A stretch of 64,000 nucleotides of DNA, from positions 62,001 through 126,000 of the forward strand of contig SWDT01000062.1 in assembly GCA_009193035.1 (NCBI GenBank), written 5' to 3'. Of this stretch, positions 1 to 11,499 are shown in pieces; positions within the stretch are counted from its first letter, which is position 1; each line of letters begins with the position of its first letter. The notes beneath the pieces are model-generated. The model made no database searches. It saw only the letters and a list, made by a program, of their open reading frames with translations, and was not told where the DNA came from. Made by a program: the position numbers and the translations under genes. Source of the stretch: Halicephalobus mephisto. Lineage: Eukaryota; Nematoda; Chromadorea; Rhabditida; Panagrolaimidae.

Positions 1-1556
1 GATCACTCGCATTCTTCGTCATTCCGTCCGAAAGATGATAGTGATGGTCATTTGATCTACAGTAATGGTTATACTATTTTTGACGAATTTGAAATCGTCA
101 AGACGTTAGGTGAAGGAACGTTTGGGAAAGTTGTTGAAGTAAGAGATCTCAAAATGAAAGATGATAGTAGACGATTGGCCCTAAAAATTATTAAGAATGT
201 CAGCAAATACAGAGAAGCAGCCCGTCTTGAGATTAATGTCCTTCAAAAACTTAAAGAGAAGGATCCTTCTGGTCATCAGTAAGTTTTTCGGAATTTGACA
301 TGTGTGATTTTTCTGGTTTTAGCCTGGTTATTCATATGTTGAAATATTTCGATTATTACGGTCATACTTGTCTTCTGTTTGATCTTCTTGGGCTTAGTGT
401 TTTTGATTTTATGAAGATGAATAATTATCGTCCGTATCCGATGGATCAAGCTCGGTATATTGCTTATCAGCTTTGCTACGCTGTGAAATTTATGCATGAC
501 AACAAGTTGACTCATACTGATCTCAAACCAGAGAATATTCTTTTTGTTAACAGTGATTATGAACATGTTGATCATGGTGGAGATCGGAAAAAACGATACA
601 AAAGGGTTAAGAATGCTCAAGTTCGTTTGATTGATCTTGGTTCAGCAACATTCGACAACGAACATCATTCATTAATTGTTTCTACGAGACATTATCGGGC
701 TCCTGAAGTTATATTAGAATTAGGATGGGAACAACCGTGTGATGTTTGGTCGATTGGATGTATTATGTATGAATTATATACTGGTAGAACGCTATTCCAA
801 ACACATGAAAATCGAGAACATTTGGCGATGATGGAACGTATATTAGGAATCATCCCCTACAGAATGGGTCGTAAAACAAAGTTTGTGTTTTTTGGTTATA
901 TGATATATGTAGTTTTTTATAGGACTCATTATTTTGAACATGGTAAATTAAAAGTCAGTGAAAGAGATGCTATTTATGTTAGAGAAAATTGTAAACCACT
1001 AAGGGTGAGTTTAATTTTGATTAATAGTGATAGATGAGGAATTGGAAAGAATGATTTTTTAATGTCATCTGACTTTAAAAGTGCTATTTTCGCTATCAAT
1101 ATTCATCGACACCTGACATTTGGGATAAAATAGGTTTTGCAATAGGTGTGTGTCATTTGACTCAATAACGGAGGTTTCTTAGAATGGTGTAGCTAAAATT
1201 GATTGATTACAATTTGTTGAAAAATTGAAAATTGTTAATGATGGAGATGTTTAATTTTGGGAATCTTTCAGAGAGAAATGTTTAGTAACGAACGAGAACA
1301 CATCAAATTGTTTGACCTCATTGAACGTATGCTGGATTACGAACCAACAAGTAGAATTACACTCGGTGAAGCTCTGAAACATCATTATTTTGATGATCTT
1401 TTGCCCCATGAGAGGTTGTTTTGAGAATGATGGAAAAGTTTATTAATCTTAATATTTAGAATTCCTGATGCTTCTAATGGAAATGGTTCAGTTGCCTCAA
1501 CGACGATTGGTATCCGTGCAAATAATTCGAATTTGATTGTTACCGATACTTCGTAA
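1..1556 (+). CDS. CLK/LAMMER dual-specificity protein kinase, 5'-truncated by the window
   Basis: CLK kinases phosphorylate SR splicing factors in the nucleus. Exons read as 1-278, 323-880, 923-1004, 1272-1414 and 1460-1556, all in frame; the reading frame is open from base 1, so the N-terminal part lies upstream. Visible kinase landmarks in order: glycine loop [12 protein letters not shown]-type lysine in ALKII, catalytic loop HTDLKPEN, the metal-binding DFG replaced by DLG as in this family, activation segment [16 protein letters not shown], and the family signature [11 protein letters not shown] (the LAMMER motif). The 42-nt intron at 881-922 has no stop and a length divisible by three, so it could be mistaken for coding; splicing it out restores the family sequence [10 protein letters not shown]. 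The C-terminal tail after FDDLLPHER is short and Ser/Asn-rich. Family assignment is certain; which C. elegans CLK is the orthologue (madd-3 is a candidate) was not tested. Confidence 0.95.
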
Positions 1557-2026
1557 CTATTTTTTTAATATTGTAAGGTTTGTTCTAGAATGTTGTATTT
1601 TTATCTGGCGGGTATTTGGCCAGAGCAGAGAAGACTGCCGATCTGGTTGAAGGAATCGTCTCTTGTTTCGCTTCTTAGTTTTTACAATGGACCTGGGATT
1701 CTATAAACTCGGGATTATTGATTGCTCATTGTTTGTTCGATTTAGTTGAGGAATATGAACGAGATAATCAAAAAATGAATTTATCTGGGATTGATGGGGA
1801 AATTTGATTGAAATTGTAAGAAGTGAAGAAGTTTATTTTTTTAGAAAGTTGTAGGTGGTTAGTTTGGGTTTAGTAAGGGTTTGGAGAATGGGGTTTTGAA
1901 GGAAATTATGTCTTTTGAAGGGTTTCATGGTGGCTTTGGGGTATTGTAGGATTTTGAGAGATGACATTTGGAGGGATTTTGGAAGAGAGAATGTTTTTTT
2001 TTTGGAGATTTAGGAATTAATAAAGT
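1557..2026. other. 3' flank of the kinase gene, no gene seen
   Basis: AT-rich non-coding DNA that is less repetitive than the sequence further on. It should contain the kinase 3' UTR. I see no convincing coding exon, RNA gene or transposon end here. Confidence 0.5.
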
Positions 2027-2029
2027 TTG

Positions 2030-2540
2030 ATTTTAAGTGATATTTCAGAAAATTATACTGTGACAGTTTTTGCCTATTTAATCTTAAAGGATATGGTTAA
2101 TTCAGTAACGATAATAAAATTCATATCTGTGCACAAAAGTGATTCTCACTTGTCGGATACATTGTATTTAATTCACCGATATATTGAATTTAATATTTCC
2201 GATGCATTAGAGTGGTTTTAATGTACTGTTTTATTTGGGGTATATTGTACGTAATATACCGGTAAATTAAACGGTTCTCGTTTATCGGATACATTGTATT
2301 CAATTTACTAATGCATTAATTTGATATCAATGAGTTGTTTTCAATGTACCCATATATTGAATTTAATGTTTCTGATTCATTAGAATGGTTTTGATATACT
2401 GTTTTGTTTGGGCTATATTGTACGTAATGTACCGGTACATTGAAAAAGCTTTGAAATGTCAGATACAGTATCAGTCTGTTGTTTTCAATGTACCGATATA
2501 TTGAATTTAATGTTTCTGATGCATTATTTTTTGTGTTTTC
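2030..2540. repeat. Interspersed repeat with TGTACC/GGTACA and TGATGCATTA words
   Basis: Imperfect units carry phrases such as TTGAATTTAATGTTTCTGAT, ATTGTACGTAATGTACCGGT and CGGATACATTGTATT several times. The same vocabulary of short palindromic ATGTACCGATATATT words returns at 11.95-12.71 kb, so the two stretches look like one satellite family. An open stretch at 2027-2221 is not regarded as a gene. Confidence 0.6.
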
Positions 2541-2759
2541 GTATCATCTTGGAAATTCTAAAGCTTTAAAAAAGTGAAATTTTAAGTGTTTTCTGTCTAG
2601 AATGTTCGTTGACAAGATAGGAAATGATGCTAATTTAAAAAGATCACTTGTGTTTTTCGGTCTTTGCTTTAATTTCTTTTTAACTTTTAAAATATCGTTT
2701 TATATTTTTAGTATTTTTATTTCGAAAAATAATGTAAATAATTAAAAAGTAAAATTTCG
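2541..2759. other. AT-rich spacer
   Basis: Low-complexity A/T runs with no recognisable feature, between two repeat blocks. Confidence 0.4.
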
Positions 2760-3440
2760 AAAAAAAAGTCTCAACGCGAAAATTTTGAAAAAGTGTCTCA
2801 ACGCGAAAATTTTCAAAAAATTGTGTCTCGACACGAAAATTTTAAAAAAAGTGTGTCTCAATGCGGAAATTTTGAAATTTTTCAGTTGAGATCAAAAATA
2901 TGAAAATTTTTATCTTTTGCAAATGCAGATTTACGGCATTTCGTTGGAAACCTATGTTTATAAATTAATTTATTACAAAAAGTATAATTTCGGAAAATTA
3001 GATTTTTCTACTTGGGACTAGAAATCAACTTGTGTCTTGTGCTTTCGTTATCTTTTAAAAAGTGATGTGTCTGTAAATTAAATTATTAAAAAATAAAGTT
3101 TCGAAAATATATCTAGAGGCGAAAATATTGAAAGCTTCTCTCAACATGAAAATTCGTCTCGACGCGAAAAGTTTGAAAAATTCGTCTTAATGCGAAAATT
3201 TCGAAAAAATGTGTTTCAACGCGAAAATTTCGAAGAAGTGTCTCTCAACGCGAAAGTTTCGAAAAAATGTCTCTCAACGCGAAAGTTTGAAAAAATGTAT
3301 TTCAACTCGAAAAGTATCTCGACGCGAAAATTTCGAAAAATTCGTCTTAACACGAAAAGTTTGAAAAAATGTATCTCAACGCGAAGATTTCGAAGAAGTG
3401 TCTCTCAACGCGAAATTTCGGAATTTTCCAATTTAAACTG
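2760..3440. repeat. Degenerate short tandem array, core GTCTCAACGCGAAA
   Basis: Many units of roughly 30-40 bases, each containing a variant of GTCTCAACGCGAAAATTT followed by A/T filler. Two blocks (2760-2880 and 3110-3425) are separated by about 230 bases of AT-rich DNA. The core is one version of the wider GTCTCRnCACGAAA motif seen across the window. The open frame at 3190-3441 is a product of the repeat period and was not called. Confidence 0.8.
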
Positions 3441-4014
3441 AAAACAATAACATTTTGTGTTTTTGTCATTGTTTTTTAATGTTTCTGTTTTTTCGAAGAA
3501 AACGATGTTTGTAAATAAAACCATACTATCATAAAATATAAAATTTAAAAATTATTTCAAGACGGAAATTCCAAATTTTCTGGTTGAGACCAGAAATGAA
3601 ATTTTTCATATATATTTTTTTGCAAATTTTTAAAATTATTTTGTGATTAAAAATCTAAAATTCCAAAATTTTTAAAAATAAATTTTGAAAATTTGATTTC
3701 TATTTTGGACTGTTTCAATGATTTTTATGAAATTCTATAAGATTCTAAAGATGAAGTTTAATTTTTGAAGATTTTGAAGATAAAGTTTAATTTTTGAAGA
3801 TTTCTGAAAATGAAATTAAATTTTTGAAGATTTTTAAGATGAAGTTTAATTTTAGAAGATTTCTGAAAATGAAGTTTAATTTTAGAAAATTTTGAAGATA
3901 AAGTTTAATTTTAGAAAATTTTTAAAAATAATACTAAATTTTAGAAAATTTTGAAGATGACGTTAAATTTCGAAAGATTTTTAAAAATCATATCATATAT
4001 TATAAAGAGCGGAA
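3441..4014. repeat. AT-rich spacer ending in a short tandem array
   Basis: From about 3735 to 3985 a unit of roughly 25-30 bases (GAAGATAAAGTTTAATTTT with variants) repeats nearly ten times. The part before it is AT-rich filler with one GTTGAGACCAGAAA-type motif near 3585. Confidence 0.65.
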
Positions 4015-5800
4015 ATGGGCGTTGTTATGAAATTGTCTCGACACGAATATCAGGGATCTCATGAGAACTACAGTAACTTGCGCATTGATTTTAATTTTTC
4101 GCAATATTTGTTTCGTAATTTAGGCGCAGGTGATTTTGTAATTGGTGCTGTGCGAATGTGGGTTTTATTTATTTTCGCGCATCCGTTATTGTGTTAAAGT
4201 ACTGATAGATGATGAAGCAGTAGTTGGTACCTCTATTATTCCTACACGAAGAGATCGTCCACGACATCATTCCATTGCGGATAGGCAAAATTACTACCAG
4301 CGCTCAGATGACAGCAACGCTTATGGTGCTTTCAAGATCAACGCATTAGACAAAGAAGAAGATATGATTGCCTTTCGGAAGCAGAAAGAGCAGAGTACCT
4401 CCTGCAGAGACAAATAAATATGTGGGTAAGTTTATATATTACTAAAGTAAATAATATTAAAATCCTTTCAGAAATCTACGAAACTGAAAGTAGCTATTTT
4501 TGATGATGACTTTCCTCCTTCAATGTGGAATTCGTTGGATGCTATAGATATTGAATTTATCTGTTATTATACACGTCACTTTCACTTTGAGCAAGAAAAA
4601 TCTCAACTGAGGTTTGATCAAGTCAATCTTGGTATATCTACTTGCCCTCAAACTAATGATATTTCTTGAAGATGATCATGTCTATGCAGGGAATTTCAAA
4701 AAGAATATTAGAAGATACTACAATGCTTTTGCCATGACATCTCTGCCGGCGAAATTAGACTTTTCAAGAAGTTATAGTCTATTTTTAAAATTCATGGCCA
4801 AATCTACTATCTGGTGATGACAGGTGGATGATGATATTTTCCCGAAGTATCTTCAGCTCTACTTCTTAAATTCAAATGAAGCTGATCGTGAGCGATTAGG
4901 TCATCTAGGCAGTGATACTTTCTTACTTTGTGTTATAACTACTTTGGCGCATTTGTTGAATGAGAATAATGTCTATGCTAAATCATTTAAAATGATGAAA
5001 GACATTATTACATAAAGAAATCTCGGGCTAAACGCCAGAATAGGCTATCTTCTGTTTTATTAAAGCAAGCTGGATAGAAATTAATAAGTTCTTGGACAAT
5101 CTTTCTGAGGACACGAAAACTTGAAAGTATGGATAAAGCTGAACGTAATGATCAAATTGATAATGATCTTACTATTAAATTTCTTAACAGCTTGATATCT
5201 GCAAGATATTCATAATATGACCTGCATCTCTAAAAAGGAGCTACAGAGAAGCTTCGTGATTTACATGTTAGTAAGGGTCTGTACAATGGTACCGGGCTAA
5301 CTACACAGTATATGGATAAATATATTTTAGGATGTAAAGTCGCAGCTGGTAATAATAAAGATCAGTGCATATTGGTCTTGCGCATCGCCTTTTCCGTAGG
5401 AGAAGATAATTCATTATTTTGTTTAAAGTGTAAACAATTCCCAACAAAATTAGCTTTCACTATAACTATTGGCAAAAGCTAAGGCCAAACTTTTCATAGA
5501 ATAGGTTTATATCTACCCATCCCAATCTTCTCCTACAACCAATTATATATGGCTTGCCCTAGAATACGTAGAGAAAATTTAAAAATTTGAGTCCCAAAAG
5601 GGAAAATGCTAATAATGTAGTTTATAAAGAATTATTGTAGATTTTAATATATATATATTGTGTTACTATTTTTAAGGTTTTAAAATATGAATAGATGTAT
5701 ATAATTTCTAAACGAATTAAAAATATCCAAAACAATCAAAACGGCAGCTTTCAAGAGCAAAGAGCCCGCCGAAGGCGGGCTGCTTCGCTTGTAATACTAA
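4015..5800 (+). mobile_element. Decayed Helitron (Rep/helicase remnants, candidate 3' hairpin terminus)
   Basis: Two separated parts of a Helitron Rep-helicase are readable. At 4614-5015 one frame, interrupted by two adjacent stops near 4815, reads FKKNIRRYYNAFAMTSLPAK and then FPKYLQLYFLNSNEADRERL and NVYAKSFKMMKDI; these match the Helitron-like N domain. At about 5237-5585 the frame reads LRDLHVSKGLYNGTGL, KQFPTKLAFTITIGKS and QLYMACPRIRRENLKI, the C-terminal Pif1-type helicase motifs. A stop at 5479 replaces the Gln of the conserved KSQGQT motif. The catalytic middle is missing. A GC-rich hairpin (AGCCCGCC, loop GAA, GGCGGGCT) at 5763-5781 is followed by CTAA at 5797-5800, the form of a Helitron 3' end. 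The 5' end was not found. A plausible intron (GTAAGT to TTTCAG) lies near 4424-4471. Confidence 0.8.
5763..5800 (+). other. Candidate Helitron 3' terminal hairpin and CTAA end
   Basis: An 8-bp perfect stem, AGCCCGCC/GGCGGGCT, has a 3-base loop and a wider imperfect stem (about 5756-5788). Then come about 15 AT-rich bases and CTAA. Helitrons end in a short hairpin followed by CTRR. The next base is A rather than the T expected from insertion into AT, which weakens the exact end point. Confidence 0.6.
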
Positions 5801-7109
5801 ATTTTAAAACATTTTGAAATTTTTTTGAATTCCACAATTTTTGAAAAATATTTAATTTTTTTTTAAATTCTAAAAAATTGTATAAAATTCTAGAAAAATT
5901 TTAAATTTCTTTAAATTCTAAAAAATACACAAAATTATGTTTAATAAAATATTTTTTTTTAAATTTTCTTATTTTCGAAAAACCCATGTTTGGACATTTG
6001 GACTTTGTTTTTATTTTTTTTCACATAAGTATATGGTACGTTAAACTCAATTTTCGGTTAAAAGTGGCGTCATTGATGAAAGAAAAAATTAAATTTCTTA
6101 ATCTTAATCCTGTTTTCGGGATTGGATGGATTCTGTATTTTTATAATTTTTATTCAAAGAAAACCAATGTTTTTTAAATTATTTAATTAGTGTCCCACTA
6201 TGTCTCTAATCTTGAAAACAAACTAAATTTAGTTTCGACTTCCTTATTTTGAAAGAAAAATCGGTCCCAAAAATCCGTTTTTTATTATGATTAATTTTGT
6301 CCGAAGATACTTTCAGAAGTAAGAAACATTCAATCGGAAATTTTAAGGATGTTAATCGTATTTTCAATATGTAAGTTACTGAAAAAGAAGAAAAGTAAAG
6401 TTCTGGAACTTGAAAAATTTTAACTTGTATGATTCATATATCAAACTTGCTTTGTTTGGTTCTTTCCTTAAAATTGGAGAATGAATACTCGATTGCAAGT
6501 ACTTAAAATCATCATTATGATGCTAATATGTAAATTGCTTATATGAAACAGAAATAGAAATCACGAAACCTAAAATTTGATTTTGAATGTGATTCATATA
6601 TCGAATTTACTTTATCTGGATTAATTTTTATCATTTCCTAGGAAATCTTCAATCAGAAACCCTAAAATGTTAATTATGATGCTATTATGTAAATTGCTTA
6701 TATGAAACAAAAATAGAAATCACGAAACCTAAAAGTTTCAATTTGAATGTGATTCATATATTGAATTTACTTTATCTGGATTTACTTTTATCATTTCCTA
6801 GGAAATCTTCAATCAGAAACCCTAAAATGCTAATTATAATCCGAATAAGTAGATTATTCAGAAGGAACGAAGATTGAAATTGTAAAATCCTTAAATTGTA
6901 CCTTGTGTAAATTTTTGGAGTAAAATTTTAGAATTTGCTTCTAAAAGCTTCAATATATGGCTTCTGAATCCAAACGTAGGAGGAAATGACTAAAATCAGT
7001 GTGAACTTTAATAATAAATTAGTCTTTGAAAATTCCGACGATTTTTGAATTTTTTTATTTCGGATTTGTTTATTAACGTACTTTTTCAAAATGTTCTCTT
7101 TGTTACTTC
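5801..7109. repeat. AT-rich spacer containing a two-copy tandem duplication of about 160 bp
   Basis: The sequence from about 6515 to 6675 is repeated at about 6676-6835; both contain ATGTAAATTGCTTATATGAA and CATTTCCTAGGAAATCTTCA. The rest is AT-rich with no convincing exon. An open frame at 5986-6177 is unremarkable and was not called. Confidence 0.6.
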
Positions 7110-7600
7110 ATTCCGAACACAAATCCCAAACTTGGGTAATTAAACTATTATTATAAACAAGTTATAAAATACAAAAGCAACACGATCGACAGATCTTTGT
7201 TAAGACTATTAGCAGTCTCTCTGGATCGGTGGGGTTATCGCCATTCCGATCAAGATCCATCGGCCACCTTCTGTATTCCTCGCGGTTTCTAGCGAGTTGT
7301 TGCTACTGTTTCCCAATTGCATTTTCCATATTCTTACGTCATCTGTTTGGAGGTCTTCCTTGAGGTCGCTTGAAGTTGTAGGGCTACCAGAATGTTGTTC
7401 TAATTGTCCATCTGTTGTCTTTTCGTCGTTTCATTCCGAACACAAATCTCAAACTTGAGCAATTAAACTATTATTATAAACAAGTTATAAAATACAAAAG
7501 CAACACGATCGATAAAACTTTGATAAGACTGTTCTCTCTGGATCTGTGGCGTTATCACCGTTCCGATCAGTACTTCTGAATTCAGGAAACAGATACTCGG
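7110..7600 (-). mobile_element. Two tandem 3' tails of a non-LTR retrotransposon, minus strand
   Basis: On the minus strand, from about 7431 down to 7165, the translation (with stops) contains FKRPQGRPPNR, a region resembling LARNREEYRRW and then NPTDPERLL. A GRPxxRW motif followed by ARNREEWRRL is the usual C-terminus of RTE/Jockey-type ORF2 proteins. The tail sequence (CAAGTTATAAAATACAAAAG, CAACACGATCGA, ATTCCGAACACAAATC) occurs at 7110-7260 and again at 7431-7590. A third copy lies in the opposite orientation at about 32670-32835. All copies are broken. Confidence 0.65.
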
Positions 7601-8329
7601 TTAAAATTTCAAGAGCATTATTACCAAATTTACTTTTTAATTACTTTAAACAAACTAACATTGAAAATTATAGAATTATAAAAACTTCAATTTTTGTGTT
7701 AATTTTATAAAAAATCTAAAATTCTACATGAGTTTCATAAATATTTTAATTTTCATATATTAATTTTATTAAAACAAGAATTCCCATATATCAGTTTTAT
7801 AAAATGATGATTTTCATATATCAATTTCATAAAAATTTCAATTCTCATATATCAACTTTATAAAAATTTCAATTCTCATATATCGAGTTTTTTAATTTCC
7901 GAATATATGGATTTTTGTTTTTCATAAAAAATAAGTGTAGTCGACATAACCCCGAAGTTTGGTTTTTCTGAGAGACTATTTTGTCCGTCTTATTACTCGA
8001 ATTAACTTTGTCTGGACCCGGTCCCAGACATGACAAATGAGTGTTGGATTGGTGGTTTCCAGAACTCTGATGTCAAAGTCATTCCGTAAATGTTGCGGAT
8101 GGACCAGAGATGAATGATATAAAATTCCAAAAATTACAATTTAGTTTTTAAAATTAGAATTTTTAAAAATTTAATTTTAATTTTAAAAATTACAGTAATG
8201 ATTTAAATTTGGATTATTGCCTGAGGGAATCTTTTCAAAGTAATTGAATTAAGTTAGTCATTTCCGAATTCCTTCTGGAGTCATTTTTATTTTTCCCAGA
8301 CAGTTGCCTTTTGGATTCGTGGTAAATAA
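7601..8329. repeat. AT-rich spacer with a short ATATATCAATTTTATAAAA array
   Basis: Between about 7725 and 7900 a unit of about 32 bases (TTCATATATCAATTTTATAA variants) repeats five times. The remainder (7900-8329) is ordinary AT-rich DNA with one GGTCCCAGACATGACAAA motif near 8020. Confidence 0.55.
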
Positions 8330-8740
8330 TGTCTCAAAATACATAGTTAATTCCCACCACGAAAATTCTAAAGAACTGTAAAAAGGTTGGTTTTTTATTA
8401 CTTCAGTAATTAACAAATCTGGTCCTACCACGAAAATTCCAAAGAACTGTAAAAAGTTTAATTTTATTTTCAGTAATTAACAAATCTAGTCCTACCACGA
8501 AAATTTCCAAAAATTGTAAAAAGTTTACTTTTATATTACTTCGGTAATTAACAAATCTGGTCCTACCACGAAAATTTCCAAAAATTGTAAAAAGTTTACT
8601 TTTATTTCAGTAATTAAAAATTAAAGCTTGGTCCCGCCACGAAAGTCCTTAAAAATGTAAAGAATTTATTTTTTATAGACCTGCTAATTAAAGAGTAAAG
8701 GTTAGTCTCAGCGCGAAAGTCCCTGGAGACCATGACAAAT
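8330..8740. repeat. Tandem array of about 60-75 bp, core GGTCCTACCACGAAAATT
   Basis: About five units each carry CAGTAATTAACAAATCTGGT, CCTACCACGAAAATTCC and a GTAAAAAGTTT tail. The core belongs to the GGTCYYRnCACGAAA family shared by many arrays in the window. Confidence 0.8.
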
Positions 8741-8869
8741 CTGCTTATTTTCTGTTCTGAGTGGGAATTAACGCAAAAAACAATATCAAAATAACGTACA
8801 GTTGGCTTCCGTCATGAAAGTCTCTGAAAAACCATAACTAACTCATTTCTTGCCAGTGCGAGGCAAACG

Positions 8870-9360
8870 GAGCTAGGTGTGCAGATCACTGACTGTAGGT
8901 CCACAGATAATTTGCAACCACCACTAACTGAATACAATCAAAAACACCGATTGCATTCAGTTATAATCAATCTTTTCTTAATTGCAGTCATTGCCATCGA
9001 TTATAGTCATTTAGAATCCAATCTATTGAAGATTGTATTCAGTTATAATCAACTTTTACTTGATTGCAGTCGTTGTCATCGATTATACTCACTCAGAATC
9101 CAATCTAGTGAAGATTGCATTCAAAGCCTCTTATGCCTTGATTATATTCAGTTAATAGTAATTCCAAATTACCTGTGAGGGAAAAAATGTCTCAAACACC
9201 TTCGATTGTATTCAGTTATAATCAACCTTTTCTTAATTGGAATCATTGCCATTGATTATACTCACTCAGAATCCAATCTATTGAAGATTGTATTCAAAGC
9301 CTCTTATGCCTTGATTATATTCAGTTAATAGTAATTCCAAATTACCTGTGTTACATAGCA
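8870..9360. repeat. Tandem/inverted repeat with ATTCAGTTATAATCAA and GAATCCAATCTATTGAAG
   Basis: Two to three imperfect copies of a unit of about 150 bp contain ATTGATTATACTCACTCAGA, ATCCAATCTATTGAAGATTG and CCTTGATTATATTCAGTTAA. A related vocabulary occurs in the fold-back element at 48.3-48.6 kb. The open frame at 8879-9178 runs across these copies and is not called a gene. Confidence 0.65.
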
Positions 9361-9364
9361 GACA

Positions 9365-9800
9365 TCTCCAGCAACAGTCCCTTCTTTATTTCGTGAGATT
9401 TGTTATTTTTCGTTTTTATATTAATTTTCAAATACAGTGAAACCTCGCTAAAAACACCCTCGATAAGAGCAAATCCTCTTTAAAGACAACTCGGTTCCGA
9501 CCTCTACTGTGGATGTTCCCCTAGTAAACCCCTCGATAAAGGCAACTCCTCTGTAAAAACAACATTTCTGCCGTCCCTTCGGGTTGTTTTTAGCGAGGTT
9601 TCACTGTAGTTAAATTAACTTACCATCTTAGTTAAATAAGAAAAAATTAATTTAAAAAGAATTTCGTTTTGAGAATCGAAAAAAAGAAAAATAGGGAACA
9701 AACGTCGCTGGGGAACTGTACGACAGTTGTTTCCTCTCTATTTCGTAAATTTTATTTCTTTTTTATATTAATTTTCCGGTAATTGAGTTGACTTAACATC
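9365..9800. mobile_element. Palindromic AT-rich element(s), interrupted by a nested MITE
   Basis: The flanks read CTTTATTTCGTGAGATTTGT, TTTTTATATTAATTTTCAAA, then TTAATTTAAAAAGAATTTCG and GGGAACAAACGTCGCTGGGG. The same element without an insertion lies at about 48910-49120, and a partial copy at 9720-9800. The two arms are near complements of each other (CGTCGCT...ATTTCG and CGAAAT...AGCGACG), so it is a fold-back element. Confidence 0.7.
9435..9606. mobile_element. 172-bp MITE with perfect terminal inverted repeats and TA duplication
   Basis: The ends are perfect inverted repeats of 21 bases beginning CAGTGAAACCTCGCTAAAA, flanked on both sides by TA. CAGT-initial ends with a TA duplication are characteristic of pogo/Tigger-type Tc1-mariner elements. 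There is no coding capacity. It sits inside an older palindromic element whose uninterrupted form is seen at about 48950-49100. Confidence 0.85.
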
Positions 9801-10330
9801 TCGCAAGAGAAGTCCACTCGAAATGTCCTTTTGGAATGAGTTATATCACTTTGTAGTTCCTAAAACATTGATCCAGAATCTGGATTCCATTTCTGCTAAA
9901 CTATCTTCCGAAAAATTTCTAAATTTAAAATTGTTTTTTCATATTTGTAATCGTTTTTTCGAAAATCCAATTAAAACACAATTATTGTCGGATCGTCGTG
10001 GGGTTTCTGATTCACGTAGAGATGAGAAATAAGTACAAATTGAGTTACTGGACCCGAAAACACGAGATAGAAAACAACCCTAATAATTACTGCGTAATCA
10101 ACTAAGCTTCTAGCCACCTCATAATCGCAAGTTCCCTTTGGCCCTCGGGGTATTTCTCTTCGGAACCAGCGTTGTACGGGTTACCTTCGAGTAGACAAAT
10201 GAACGATCCAACAATCACGAAAAAGAACTATTAAAATCGTTGGATTTATCAGTCCGAGTGGCCCCCATAATGATGAAGTAGATATCGTAGAGAAGGCTTA
10301 TCTAATAGATATTTAAAGCACAATACAAAA
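9801..10330. other. Moderately complex spacer, no gene recognised
   Basis: An open frame at 9823-10032 has no recognisable domain and no splice partners. Around 10135-10180 the minus strand carries a weakened copy of the hairpin element described at 11500-11650 (CTGGTTCCGAAGAGAAATAC). Confidence 0.4.
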
Positions 10331-10600
10331 TCTCTGTTAAATTCAATACACGTAACAAACATATATCAATTCCCACTAAGAACTGTATATTCTTTTATCG
10401 ATACTAACACAATCCGTTCAAGACCAATCATTTCCTAGTTTATGTTAAGAGAATCCGTTCAAGACCAAAAAAAACTTTATATTCTTTTATCGATACTAAA
10501 ACAATCCGTTCAAGACCACTCATTTCCTAGTTGATGATAAGGAAATCCGTCCGGGACCAAGCGTTTCCTGTCGATTCCGCTTCTCGCTAAGGATAGTGTT
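10330..10600. repeat. Short tandem repeat with AATCCGTTCAAGACCA
   Basis: About two and a half units of roughly 105 bp contain TTCTTTTATCGATACTAAAA, CAATCCGTTCAAGACCA and CATTTCCTAGTT. Confidence 0.65.
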
Positions 10601-11086
10601 CGATCTAAAAAAATTAACCATATTAAAAAAAGAAAACAAACGTTTTCTGATTTCGACGAAAAAATAAACATATTTTTTTAAAAAATTTTATAAGGAAAAT
10701 AAATTTTTGCAATTTAAAAAAATTTTTTATTTCGAATTAAATTGAAAATTATTTTATGTCAGAAATTTGGAATTTTGTAAATTACAAAAAAATTAGGAAC
10801 TAGAATTATTTAGAAATTTTTAAAATTGTAATTTTCCCGGGCAAATTGAAAAAAGAACAATCTTGCTTGGTCAATTTTTTTAACCACAACCTTATTTAAA
10901 ATATTCGAAAATGATTTATTTTTTGGTGAAAAGAGAATTAATATTTATTTTCACTTTGTCAAAGTTAATTTTCAAAGTTGTCATTGAAAAAATTAACTAG
11001 GAAATTTGTCCATTTTTCAATTTGCCTTGGGCAAATTACAACCTTAGTGTTGGATTCCGCGCAATCTATTTGAGTGTGTCGACGGA
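10601..11086. other. AT-rich spacer, nothing recognised
   Basis: Low-complexity A/T sequence with no coding, structural or repeat feature that I can support. Confidence 0.4.
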
Positions 11087-11345
11087 GTCGAAGGTAAAAA
11101 AGAGGAATAGAAAATAAAGAGAAAGCCAAAAAAATACCTGTTCCACACCCACGTAAAGGAGGAAAAACGGAGAAAGAAGGGAAAAAGAGGAATAGAAAAT
11201 AAAGAGAAAGCCAAAAAATACCTATTCCGCGCCCACGTAAAAGAGGAAAAACGGAGAAAGAAGGGAAAAAGAGGAATAGAAAATAAAGAGAAAGCCAAAA
11301 AATACGTGTTCCGTGCCCACGTAAAAGAGGAAAAACGGAGAAGTG
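11087..11345. repeat. Three-copy tandem repeat of 84-85 bp, purine-rich
   Basis: AGAGGAATAGAAAATAAAGA begins units at 11101, 11186 and 11270. Each unit also contains GCCCACGTAAAAGAGG and AAAACGGAGAAAGAAGGG. Copies are almost identical, so the array is young. The minus-strand open frame at 11044-11400 follows the repeat period (FRFSSFTWARN-like units) and is not accepted as a gene. Confidence 0.85.
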
Positions 11346-11499
11346 TCCTACAACGAAAAGGAGTAGGCGCGGGCGGGAAAACTTTTGTAATTATTATCAA
11401 TTTTTGTAAGGGAAAAAGCTTGGCGTTTTTATATATTTTAGCTGCGACTCGTTACTATCTACATCTGGGCCCGTCCGGTAGAGTATAGACTCCGTAAAT

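Noticed and set aside
881..922. In-frame extension of the kinase exon
   Set aside because: The extra residues ([18 protein letters not shown]) interrupt a conserved region and are bounded by good splice sites; it is a 42-nt intron.
8330..8660. Regular direct repeats resembling a CRISPR array
   Set aside because: Eukaryotic context, imperfect repeats without unique spacers of constant length, no cas genes.
9823..10032. 69-codon plus frame as a small gene
   Set aside because: No domain or signal peptide, and it abuts transposon-derived DNA.
11044..11400. 118-codon minus frame across the 85-bp repeat
   Set aside because: It reads the same unit three times; the open frame follows from the repeat.
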